A DNA stretch of 47,261 nt from Smittium mucronatum. Its lineage: Eukaryota > Kickxellomycota > Harpellomycetes > Harpellales > Legeriomycetaceae. The stretch's first letter is position 1. Each line of letters opens with the position of its first letter. This document shows, in pieces, positions 35,900 through 47,261 of the stretch. The stretch lies in assembly GCA_001953115.1 (NCBI GenBank), contig LSSL01006956.1, positions 1 through 47,261 on the forward strand. The letters are read 5' to 3'. Both the position numbers and the translations under genes were made by a program. The notes beneath the pieces were generated by a model. It made no database searches, had not been told where the DNA came from, and saw only the letters and a list, made by a program, of their open reading frames with translations.

Positions 35900-38800
35900 G
35901 AGATTTTAGAAGACGTGTCAAAAATTATAATCGAATAAATTATCACGATTCAAAATTTGTTTAAAATTGACGTAAAAGAAAAAAAATTCTCAAAAATTAA
36001 AATATTATCAGAAAAAGAAAAAGGCATAAAAAAATTAAAATGAAAAAAAAAACGTAGTAGTGTATGATATTGAATACAGTAATTGCAAAAATGATCATTA
36101 ATTTTCCTCACTGTGTTATCTTTATATGGTAATTTACCCCAGTAGCATATAAAAAATTAGAGAAAATCGGTGAAATCATGAATATTCTGGTTCTTAAACG
36201 TAAGTTGCTTAATAGATTTCCATCTAAATGCAAAAAAATATTATATATATATTCACTAAATTTAAAACATATTGATTTTGAAATAAATATTACTTGTATT
36301 GTCTACTAGAAAAAATTCGCATATAAAAATAAAATGGAAATTTGAAAACATTGCTCCGAATAATTAAAAATATCAACGGTTAAAAGAAAAAAGTTTAAAT
36401 CCATAGAAAATTAAGAAAGAGGTAATAAAAAGTAGAAGAAATTATTAGTGATATAAAAATATATATCTAGATCAAGAAAAATTACATTTAGGCTCTGTTA
36501 TCGATTATTTGATTGAATAAAAGGCACTTTTTTAAAATATACTCCAATTTTATTCATTTAGATGAAATATTTTCAGAAATTAAATATCAGGGGAGAAAAA
36601 AATGCTCATTTAAATCTTTCTTCAGCAAAATTGTAAGAACTATAGCTCCAAAATTATCTTAAGTGGAAGCCGGCATTTTAAAGGTGATTAAGCAATGAAA
36701 TAGATTACATAATAATCAATAAAGAAAATGGATACAGTGAGAAAATATAAAAATTTCATGATGCTGGAAATGTAAAAAACGAAAACGAAAAGCTATCTGA
36801 ATAGAAAATACTGGGAAAAAGTTATTAAAAATTAAGAATAAAAATGGTCACAGAGAAATAAAAGTAAAATGCAAATAAAAGCGAAATAATCAAATATACC
36901 ATTAAAAAACATACAAATGAAATTATAATACGAAAATAACTTTATTTAAATTCAAGAACTAATAAAAAAAAATAAGAATGATAATGTGTTTTCTGATCCA
37001 ATAAAATCAAATTTCAACAAATAAACAAGCAATAATTAAAGCTGGGTGAAAACATAAACGAATTAAAAAGATTTGGGATTTTAATAAATTAATTTAATCA
37101 ATCACGAAAAAAAAAAAAAGATGATGGCGGTCATATCAAATTAAATTGCAAAAGCAGAAGCAGAAGTAATTTTTGAAAGATGGAAAGCCAGTTTAATAGA
37201 AAAAATTAAAATGAGCTATAATAATTGAAAAAGAGGAGAAACTTGGAAAAAACCTAAAAGCAATTCCTTCCAAATTAAACCAGGAGGTATATTTTCGTTT
37301 AAATTAATCCAGTAATAAGGATATCCTCCAAAAACCAAACAATATTATCAGATCTCTTCTTAGCCCCCAAAAATATAAAATATTAATCGTAACCAATAAA
37401 ATCAAATAAAATTAGAATTAGAATAAATGATAATAACCTAATATAAAAGGAATATATGGTAATTATATAAAAAATAATAATAAAATATTCATAAGAAAAA
37501 TAAACAGGTTACGTATTTTTTTCTTCTAGAAATAAATATCAAATACGAAAAAATTGAATTCTTGGATAAAAAATGCATATTTTCTAAATAATAATCATAA
37601 TTATCAATAATACGCATAAAACCATTAAAAAAAAAGAAATTTCTTTGAAGGTATAATGATGATTGCAGACTTTTAAAGCTCATTATTTTACAAAAAACTA
37701 AGTAAAATAAACTATTATTTATCATATGCCAAAAAAACAGAAAAATATTAAAAAAAATTCTGTGGAAAAAAATTTATGGAATGCGAATTGAAAACAGTTC
37801 AACAAAATATCTAGTTATATATATACTTTAATACGTTCTAAAATGAAAAAATAAATATAATTACACCTATAAAAATAATTTGCTGATGACTAAACGCTCA
37901 TAATTAAATCAATATATTCTATTAAAAAACACACACAATTTTTTCACCCCTAAAACTAAATTTCATTTGGAATTAATATTCTGTAAATCTTAAATTCGGA
38001 ATAAATAGCATATTAAATGTAAAATTACATAAATAATCATATGTATATTTAATACGTGAAAAAAGTTCCAAAAACCAGTAATTAATTTAGAGATGATAAA
38101 TAAATTTTCACTGAAACTAATTCTAAAAAACACTGAAGATTATTAAAATAATAATCGGTATAAAATGATAATATATGACCGAAATAAGACAAATGAAATT
38201 AATTAATATAAATCAATAGCTTATTGTCAGATCAAGGTTTAAGTGTTAGGGATATAAAGAAAAATATAACAAATAACATTTTTTGTTGCTAAAAACAAGG
38301 GGGAAAGACAAAGGGGGTTAATATCTATATAACGAGAAAAGAAATTAAAAAAGAAAATAATCCTTTTCGTATAGAATATATCCAGATTTCTATAAAAAAC
38401 TATTTTATTAAGGAAAATCTCATAATAATATTCAGCTTAATTAATTTATATAAATGAAAAAGATAAAAATATTTTAAACTCTGAATAACTATATATGATA
38501 TATAATCTTCTATAAATATCCAACCCACAAATAAATATCCAGAAAAACATGGTGTATATATCTTATTATACAGTTAATTCATTGAAATATACCTCATTAA
38601 ATTTTTTGATATATTTAATAACGAAAATATGTAGTATTTACTTAATAAATTTTTTTCGGGTTCTAAAATTATTTTAATCCTAAAAAAATCAGATTTAAGA
38701 TCTCTAAAATGCCGAAGAATAGTAAATTAATCGATTTAGTACTAAAAAATATCCATATAACTATAGTTGATATGTTCCAATTAGTTTTGACCAAGATAAT

Positions 38801-40750
38801 AAATAACCAGTCAGACTTCATAAAGGAGCGGAATATTTTTGATAATATACTATCGTTAAACTCGGTACTATAAAATATTAAATTGCGCCCCAAAAAAATA
38901 AATGCGTATTAACAATGTTGATCAATAAAAATTACATGGCAGAGCTAAGTGTTACTATATATATATATATATATAATTTAAATATGTGTGTAGCTAAGAA
39001 CAATTGATATCTGACAGAAATTTAATATTGCATTAAATACCTCTAATTCAAAAGAAAACCGGAATAAATGTAAAAAAACGATATAACATAATATATTCAC
39101 ATTCCCACGGGTTAATAAAGAAGGCCAAATTATCTATTATTATATAAAATGATTATAAAACCACTATTAATTTAAATAAGCACTTATATTAAAAATAATT
39201 GGCGTAAATTCAGGCCCGGTTAAAACTTTAGCATACTTAAATTACTTATAAGTGGAGCTGAAAAATGACAAGTATGAGGAAAATGTTATTGAATACATAT
39301 AATATTATTTTATTTCCTCTATTGAAAATATAAAAGATGAAATAAATATGAAATAAAATTGGGATTCGGAGGTGGATATCCGATAAATTCCATATAATTT
39401 TTTTTTTTTTTTTGAAATATCCTGGATTCAAATTTAAATCCAATTTAATAAGCATTAATACCTCTGTATCAATCATAATCACCATTATTAAAAAAATAGT
39501 AAAAGAAAAACTATATCCATTAAGAATAGAGCTCTCTTAAACAATAATTTCATATCATCCAAAACATGATACTTCTAATTGTATTAATGTTCAAAAAAAG
39601 ATTCTAAATGACACAAAAATACTTTTTAGGTACTTTCTGTGAAAAAATGAATATTCCCAAACATCCTTGAATACGCTAAAATCATATATAGATTTAGGTT
39701 GAATTAATCAGCTTAAATTTAAAGCCGAAGCGTACATTTTAATTCTTAAATTTGTTTATGGGCTATTAAACAACGGAAATAAAAAATAGACTAATTTAAA
39801 AATATTGAAACTTATTGGTATGTAAGATAGAAATTTTGGTAAAAAATACTACACAAAATTCATCATAGAAAAAATATTGATAGTTGTTGAAGGGATTAAT
39901 AAATTTTCTCTATTTTGGAAAAACTTATTAAATATATACAGGAGAATTAAAAGATGAAAATAAATTGGATGAGCGAGGCAAAAAGAATTTAGATTGATAA
40001 TATCAATAAATAATATCTAAAAATAAATACAAGACAATAAAACCACAAATGTATAAAATTGGACTTATTAATGACAGCAGGCCGATTTTCAAATAATTTT
40101 AAATTTATCTTAACTATATATAATCACGTATACTGTGTTTATTACCAATAATAAACCATAAATATTAATACTAGCCAAAATAAGAATTATAAATATATTC
40201 GAAGAAGATTTTAATAATATATATTTCCAGTTAATAATAATATTTCGAGGGAACAAAATAGTTAAAACCACCAATGTTAGTTATTTTTACAGCATTCTAA
40301 AAAAGGAGAAACAAAAAAAACTAAATAGAATAAATTAGAAGTAAATAAGTCGAATAAGGTTGATTTAAATTGTAGAAAATACATAAATTTTGAATTGAAC
40401 CAAAAATAATGAGTAATATGCTGTTTATTTGCCATAAATCAATATTAAATGGGGAAAATAGTAATAATACGTAGTTCAAAGGAGTCAGTGAACCGATACA
40501 CAAATGCATGTTTTATGATTACATAATTGAAAATATAGCCCAATTATAGTAAAAATGTAGCCGAGTTAATTTATATTAGATTTTTACTGAGTGATTTATC
40601 AAGATGTCTCAAATTTTGACTTTTATGCGATTATAGCAATTAATTTATAGGATTTTCTGGAAAATTTTCAATATGAAATGAAATCTTCCCAAAAACAGCT
40701 AGATCAAAAGCATTGTAAATTTGGAAAGCAAACAGATTAAGAGCACTTAT
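35900..40750. other. A-rich desert
   Basis: The plus strand is visibly richer in A than T, most strongly at about 35,930-37,450. The bias resembles a Lys/Asn/Glu-rich coding strand, but stops are frequent in all three plus frames and no motif appears. Minus-strand frames at 37,489-37,725, 38,669-38,893, 39,246-39,485 and 40,321-40,509 are Phe/Ile/Leu-rich by composition. No gene is supported. Confidence 0.6.
38956..38975. repeat. (TA)n microsatellite
   Basis: Ten TA dinucleotides in the right desert. Confidence 0.95.
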
Positions 40751-40819
40751 GGCTTTTAAAATAAAAATGTAACTCAAAAGTCTAGATTAATTGGACTTAA
40801 AAACGTGACAAGAGAAAGT

Positions 40820-40965
40820 TTATACCGGTCATGGAAAAACAACTGGAGAAAAACCACAAATAAATGTTTCACCATGAAGCATGCGGTAAAATATTCGTCT
40901 GCCCACTTTCACACATCTTTTCCTGTCTTAATTCCCCTAAAATTGAAACAATTATAGCTCCTATT
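40820..40965 (+). pseudogene. Possible relic of a C2H2 zinc-finger gene
   Basis: In one plus-strand register a HGKTTGEKPQINV segment contains the TGEKP linker that joins tandem C2H2 fingers. Immediately downstream, in another register, HHEACGKIFVCPLSHIFSCL has the C-G-K-x-F spacing of a finger beta-hairpin. A frameshift and stops separate them. It is a short match in low-complexity DNA, so chance is a real alternative. Confidence 0.2.
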
Positions 40966-40986
40966 AAATTTATATTTAAATAATTA

Positions 40987-41006
40987 ATATATATATATAT
41001 ATATAT
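40987..41006. repeat. (AT)n microsatellite
   Basis: About ten AT dinucleotides. Confidence 0.95.
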
Positions 41007-41009
41007 TTC

Positions 41010-44000
41010 ACTTAATACAATGGAAATAGGCAGTATAATAACATAAATGCAAAATATGTAAAAAATTATAGGATTTTACGAATTTATTTTGATCATTTTT
41101 TACTCTTGTTTGAAAATTTTCCAATCCAGTGGCTTATTGATTTAAAATCTGAAATACTTAATTTTAGAGTTAAAAAAAGCATAAAAAATATACTACTTAA
41201 AAAGTTCAAGTGGAATAAAAAATATGCATATAAAATTTAAATTATTATTTAAATTTAATATTCGATATTATCTTGAATAAGTAAAAATAAAAATACTACG
41301 GCATGATAAATTATAAATTTCATTATTTTTATATAATTGATTTTAAGAAAATAAAAATAATTAGGAAAAAATGTGAACATTTATTGAAATAATAAGATTT
41401 CTATTCATGTGAGAGTTTTGCCTTTTTTAATATTTTTCATTGATAGAATCAAATAATCAAATAATTATGTATTTAAAGAAAATATCATAGGATTTTGTTT
41501 CATTTGATATTTTTTAGAATTTTTTTTCCTTACTGAATGTACAATCCATAGATTTCGGTGTTTATTAATACTGGGCCGATATTTTCAACTAGTCCAAAGC
41601 TCTCTAAAATTTTCTGTATTGAATTTTTTATCAAAATATAATAGCATTTAAACGATGGATCATTTAATAAATTTTAAATAGTTATCTTTATAATTTATGA
41701 AAAAGTTTTATAGCCTACTGTTTGGCCTGTAAAAATACACATTTTATTAAATTCTTTAATTTTTATTAAGTAAGAATGCGATTTTTTTTTCTATACTCTT
41801 GGTAAAATAAATGATAATCTATTATGAGTATAATTTAGATATTTTGTGGTGTAAATTTAATCCGGTTTCATCAAAAAAAAATCAATCATACCTCTCTGCT
41901 GAAATTTTAATTTAAAATACGCGGTTTTCTCTATTATTATTTTTTTACTATCAGGTTAATTAACCCTGTATAGAAAATTATTCTATTTCTTTTTTTATAC
42001 TTAATATTTTTGAGGAATTTCTTACATAAGACTTTGAAAATTATGTTTCATAGGTTCTAATTAGTTGAGATTTTTTTAAAAAACATAATAAAAAAGTCTA
42101 TGTTTAATTTAAATCTACTTTTTAAGACGAAATTAGCCACCTTTAGATGTTTTTTTTAATTATTTTAGTCCTCATAGAATTTTTTTACATTTTGAGTCAA
42201 TTTTTATTTGACCAGCTTCCTAGATTATATTGAAAAATATTAATTCATATTTTTTTTGTTTAGATATCGGTCGGATTAATGCGATATAATTAATACTCAA
42301 GGTAATAGAAAATTTAATTTAAAATTCATTATCAAATAATCTGGCGAAAAATATCGTTAAATATCTCTTGAAACCATTATAAATAGATTTTCTAACGCAT
42401 ATTTTGTAATTTTTTGTAATAACTTGTTTAAATTTAATTTTTTATTAATCTTATGCACGTTTTTCAAGAATTAATACCACTTCTGGTGTAAAAAAAAGAG
42501 GCTTTAGTATATTCTGGATGTCTATTTATATTCTTATAATCTCGGCTGATATGCTATCATTTTTTCTAGTGGGAAAAATAATATTTTGAGTTGTAAATTT
42601 ATAAAAAATTGGATTGAAAAGTACTCACTCAGCATGTATAAAAAAAGGAAGATAAAATTAAATTTTTAAAATACTCATTTATTTATAGAAATTTTATTAT
42701 TAAATTTCGATGATGGCATCAGCAAATTTTAATTATTTTAAAAAAAGGTAACATTTTGAATAAATAAAAAAGCGTTATCTTTCCGAAAGCCTAAGCTTAA
42801 TTTTTTTTTAAAATTGTTTTTGAACCTGATCGATTTTGCCAATAGAAACACTGAAATTACATAAATTTTTTCCTCATTTTTTTATTATTAATTTCATTTA
42901 GGCCAGCTAAAAATCCTGTAAATAAGGAATTTCAAGTTTTTTTCGAAAAATTTTAGGATAAAAAAATTCTTTCGGCGATTTTTTATAAATTTTGTTTGAC
43001 TATCATTAATTTATTTTCAAATGAGCTTTTATATTCCCACAATTTAGGTAAAATATCACTACTTTATTATTTTAACAATGTTTTTTTGATATATTCAATC
43101 ATAATACATAATAAATTTCGATATTAACCGAAAAAATCAGATATATTTTCAAAAAATAGCCACTTAAATTAAGTAAATTAAAGTTTAATAATAGGAATTT
43201 TCAGTAAATAAAAAATTTGAATTAATTTTCTTTATCTGTTTTAATCTTTAAAATATTTAAAAATTAAATTTATTTGTTCTATTGGGGTAAATATGAATTA
43301 TTAAACAGCATTAAAAATTTATATTTTATTCGAGCTCTATTTTTTTGTGCTAATCTTTTAAAGAGTAAATTTAAGAAGAAAAAACTTACGTCTTTTATAC
43401 ACTGATTTTTTTTTTTAAAAAAAAAATAGGAAAAAGTTTTTATTTATCAGAAATGAATAGTTGCAGAAATTTGAACCTCTTATTTAAATATTCCGCTTAA
43501 TTTTATCGCATAATTAATGATTAGCATCTTCTCTATATGTATTTTTATTTTATATTGTGTTTTTTATAGAATTTTTAATTATTTTTTATATTTTATTGAA
43601 AAATATATTCGTATTTTATACAAATTTCTGATTAAATTTTGAATCAAAATGTAAAAATTTTAGGTTATTTCGAAATTTATAAATTATTTCCATTTTAATC
43701 TTTTGAAACTCACATTCACAGAATTTCGACCTAAAAATGGATTCTTACTTTCAGCGCCTATATTAATGATTATTAATATTTTTTTTTGCGCAATCTCAAT
43801 TTATTCAAGCCTCGTATAATAAACAAATCTACCCCTAGATAACACATTATATTATATATAAAAAAAGATTAAAACAAATAGTAGATAATTTGATTTTTTC
43901 GAATGAGGAGATTTATCCGGTTTTTTATTAAACTTGAATAATATCTATCTTTATAAAATCAATTTTTAATCTTTGATTTTTTATTGGTCATTTAGCCTGG

Positions 44001-47000
44001 AAAATAGTGGAGTTTTGAAATTATTGAGACAATTTAAAACTCAAATCAGGCGGATAAGTCAAGAATATAATCTTTTATTAATTAAAATTTTCTTTTTTGG
44101 GATTGAAATTTTAATGAGAACAAAAAAAAACTTCTTTTTTTGAGATTTTTGCGATGATCAACTAAAAATTCGAAAAAAATTAAATATACTTTAAATATAT
44201 CTGATGAATTTTTGTTTATTTTATCTAGCTTATATATCTCAAATATTTATAATAAATTGATAAGAATTTTATTTCGACGATTAACAATTAAATTAAAATT
44301 CAAAAATTTCGTTTTAACCCGTGAAATATAATACTCAATAAAATAATAATAATAATATATATATATATAGTATATGAGAAAATATCACCCTTCAAACCTT
44401 TTATAGTTATATATAAAGATGATTAAATTGAATATATAATCAGATTAAAAATTACTGTAAAAAATAATTTGCTTTTTTAAACTGTTTTTTTTTTATAAAA
44501 AAAACATATTTATCGACCAAAAGGAATTTGGTATTTATTTGAATCAACTTCCGCTATAAAATTTCTCTGGATTAAAAAAAAGAAACGGAGTACAGCCTAG
44601 GTAGATTTTTTTTCTCTAATAAACGTAGAACATTTATTTTTTTGCATATAAATTATTCTTTTATACTAATTCCACGCGCTGCCACAAATTTGAACTGTTT
44701 CAATTTTTAAGCCCTTTTATATACAAAATTATATATTTATGTATGTATATATCACCTATCCTTTTTTTTAAAAAAATAATATGAAAATAATATTTATCTT
44801 CGTCTTTATTTCGAAAAAAATCACGTTAATTAAGCCGAAAATTAAGCAAAACCGACAATAAATGACTGATTTGAATTCTTGGTTTAGTTTAATTAAGATT
44901 TATTGCGTAGTTATATGTTGTGGGTAAATATCACCAAGGTGGTAGAAAGAAAAACACAGAAAAGAAATTATATTTATTTTAAATCGATATTTAAAAATGT
45001 AAAGATAAAAAATACACTAAAGCTTTTATTATTTCAGGTTTTCTGCATCACTGTTGCGATAATGTAAATTGAGACTAAAAATTTCATTAGAGGTAGAAGT
45101 TTGGTTATTGATACCTGTGATACTGAAGATCAACTTTTTTTCGAATAAATAAAATCCATTAAAAAAAAATTATTAATCAAAAGACCAATATAAATATGTT
45201 TAAAATACTAAAAAACATAAATTTAAAATTTATTAAATCTGAATACCTTAATGTTTTTATTTTTATTTAATAAAAAGATAGGGTTCTTTATTCGTAAAAA
45301 AATTTTTGGCATTTGAATTATTTTTTTTTCTCAAATTAAAATAGAAAATATTAAAAACAATTTAAGACTTACTGATTTAGTGATTTCAAGTTTTAATGGA
45401 GAAAAAAAAAATAATATATATTTTTTTGCGGTTAATAATGCATATCTAAAATCTCAAACCTGATTTTATATAGATAATTCAAGTATTTAAAATAAAAACC
45501 ATAAAAAATGAATGAACCACTAATAAAAAATATTATAATCAAATACCGGTACATGTTTTTATTTAAAGGAAATTAAGCTGAGGTTTTATATTTTTTCTGT
45601 CTTCTTAAACACCTATATCAACATGCAAATAATTAAATCTCATAAATATCATTGGACGATTAAAATTTAAAATATTGGTGTTTTGGTGCTATTAATATTG
45701 ATTAAATAGTGTCAAGCTGGAATAGTCATATATTTTTTATTTAAAAATCTTCATCGTAAAGTAACAAGTTCCGATTTACACTACTGAAAAAATTTTAGGT
45801 AATGATTAATTTATATCAAATAATGAAAATGTCACTTTAATCTAAAATTTATTAATTCCTATAAGCAATTTGATTTAGGCGGTAGGTTAAATAAAGTTTA
45901 AATTTCACAAGATATGGTGTATTATCTTCATAAAACTTTGACCCAGTAAAAAAATGTGTTTTTAAAGAGTGTTATACTAACTAATTATAGATAATAAATT
46001 GTTAAAATAGGCCAAGATATTTATTTAAAACATGAAAAAAATCAATTAAAAAACTAATATTACTTAAAAGCCATCAATTTTACGCAAAAAAAATTGGAGA
46101 AAAAAAGGATTTAAATTATTTATGTACATTTTTTTTAGTATAAAGAAAAAAGATGATAACTGAAAAATGTTTATTTATTTATTTTTAAGATATTAAATTG
46201 ATGTTTAAAAGCGCGAAAAAACTCCGTGTTTATTATTTTCCAAAATACTAGAAGTATTATATACTTAATATATTTGTATTTATTATCTGTATCCAAGAAA
46301 AAAAAATTCAATTTTGATGTAACTAAATAAGATATCAAAAATTTAAATCTTCCTATTTGTATTGATTTGAATGTTTTATTGTTTAATACTGATAATATTT
46401 GTATATTCTAAAAAAAATTCTACATTAGTGCCCCGATATTAGAATAAAAAAAATATGAGTACCTTTTTATATTTTTATAGTATAGAATAAACCATTATTA
46501 ATGAATAATTATTTGAGGAATAAAATTAACCATTAAAATTTTTATTTTTTTCGTAAACTAATATAAACCTGCTGTACTTCGATTTTCAAAAAAAAAAAAT
46601 GCCGATAACAATGGCTATTTAATTGCTTTTTTATGAATTTTACCAGTGTTATCACTTTTGAATGATGGCTTGTTTTAATAATTATTGAGTATTTCTGATT
46701 TTAACTTGCTAAAAAAAACACAAAATCTTCAATAAATTTTAATTATTTAAGGTTGAATAGTCAAAAGCTCGCAATCTATTTGGATGTAAATTGATTTCAA
46801 AAAAAAAACGCTGTTATTTTAAAAGAATAATATTTTGTAATATTTTATGTTGCATATTATTAATATCTTCAGAAAATTAAATAAAATAAACATCAATTCC
46901 CAAAAAAATTCAAATAAAACAGATAAAAATTTGTTTTTTTTTGGATTAAGAGTAGAAATATGAATAAAAATAAAATTATTGATACCAAAAAAAAACTTTT

Positions 47001-47261
47001 TTAAACTTAAAATGAAATAATTTTTTGTCGTTAGTATGAATTTAATCATTCATAAAACTTATACGATGAGATATCTAGCCCATATAATTTAAAAAATTAC
47101 ACTTATAGATACCATATCATTATTATATCTGTTTTTTTTCATTTCCCATTCTGAATATTATAATTTATAATATCTTAAATGGTTATTGAGATATAATATA
47201 CAACTTTTAACCCAATAATGTAATCAAAAATAAATAAAAATTCTTTTAAAGATCTATACTT
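41010..47261. other. T-rich to mixed desert (right end)
   Basis: From about 41.4 to 44.3 kb the plus strand is visibly richer in T than A, the reverse of the stretch to its left; beyond about 44.8 kb the two balance. Long A and T runs and frequent stops occur throughout. The one open frame above 70 codons (46,819-47,049, minus) is Phe/Ile/Lys/Asn-rich without motif. No gene, RNA or mobile element was recognised. Confidence 0.65.
44345..44370. repeat. Compound (AAT)n/(AT)n microsatellite
   Basis: Several AAT triplets run directly into about seven AT dinucleotides. Confidence 0.9.

Larger units (their letters stand above)
31760..35900. other. AT-rich desert with an inverted-repeat patch
   Basis: Apart from a less AT-rich patch at about 32,090-32,410, the stretch is homopolymer-rich with no supported gene. 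Open frames at 31,799-31,987, 33,056-33,275, 33,997-34,185 and 35,379-35,603 are Lys/Phe/Ile/Asn-rich and lack motifs; the last starts inside a G tract and is an artefact of composition. Confidence 0.6.

Noticed and set aside
1..47261. CRISPR arrays, tRNA and rRNA genes
   Set aside because: No regularly spaced repeats, no tRNA-like A/B boxes with a cloverleaf, and no rRNA-like conserved tracts were seen on either strand by eye.
1..47261. Mitochondrial or bacterial origin suggested by the high AT content
   Set aside because: Genes are nuclear-encoded eukaryotic functions with spliceosomal introns, and all three standard stop codons are used.

Overview
The window is nuclear DNA from an extremely AT-rich eukaryote. 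It holds six well-supported protein-coding genes, five of them split by short spliceosomal introns (61-214 bases). Donors are mostly GTAAGT-like, and several introns carry a CTAAT-type branch site before the AG. TAA, TAG and TGA all end genes, so the genetic code is standard. A fungal-type FSH1 serine hydrolase, short introns and a decayed DIRS-type (tyrosine recombinase) retroelement suggest an early-diverging, possibly host-associated fungus. That placement is inference; no rRNA or other phylogenetic marker is present.

Layout. Bases 1 to about 9,150 are a very AT-rich desert with TA microsatellites and no supportable gene. Gene island 1 (about 10.1-17.3 kb) contains four genes: an FSH1-like serine hydrolase (+, 5 exons), the 20S proteasome beta-6 subunit PRE7/PSMB1 (+, 5 exons), the protein farnesyltransferase beta subunit RAM1/FNTB (+, 5 exons), and a single-exon protein kinase-like gene (-) that converges on the farnesyltransferase gene with 136 bases between stop codons. 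From 17.3 to 27.1 kb there is mainly intergenic DNA around a broken DIRS-like retroelement (about 22.4-26.0 kb), with reverse transcriptase, RNase H and probable tyrosine-recombinase remnants. Gene island 2 (27.1-31.4 kb) holds the U2 snRNP protein SF3B4/HSH49 (+, 3 exons, one GC-AG intron) converging on a highly divergent replication protein A large subunit RPA1/RFA1 (-, 13 exons as reconstructed here). A small unidentified reading frame may lie just upstream of RPA1. The remaining 15.5 kb (31.8-47.3 kb) is another desert, with an A-rich stretch followed by a T-rich stretch, an inverted-repeat patch near 32.2-32.4 kb and a possible zinc-finger relic near 40.8 kb.

The genes are unrelated housekeeping functions (proteolysis, protein prenylation, splicing, DNA replication/repair, signalling) and do not form a pathway or operon. 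The exon structures were assembled by hand from splice signals, reading-frame phase and remembered family alignments. Most boundaries close in frame, but RPA1 exons 1-3 and the exon 5/6 junction are the least certain. No tRNA, rRNA, CRISPR array or clearly novel multi-gene system was found. The most unusual items are the His-for-Cys swap in the RPA1 zinc ribbon, the DFS (not DFG) kinase, the GC-AG intron, and the compact gene islands set in AT deserts.
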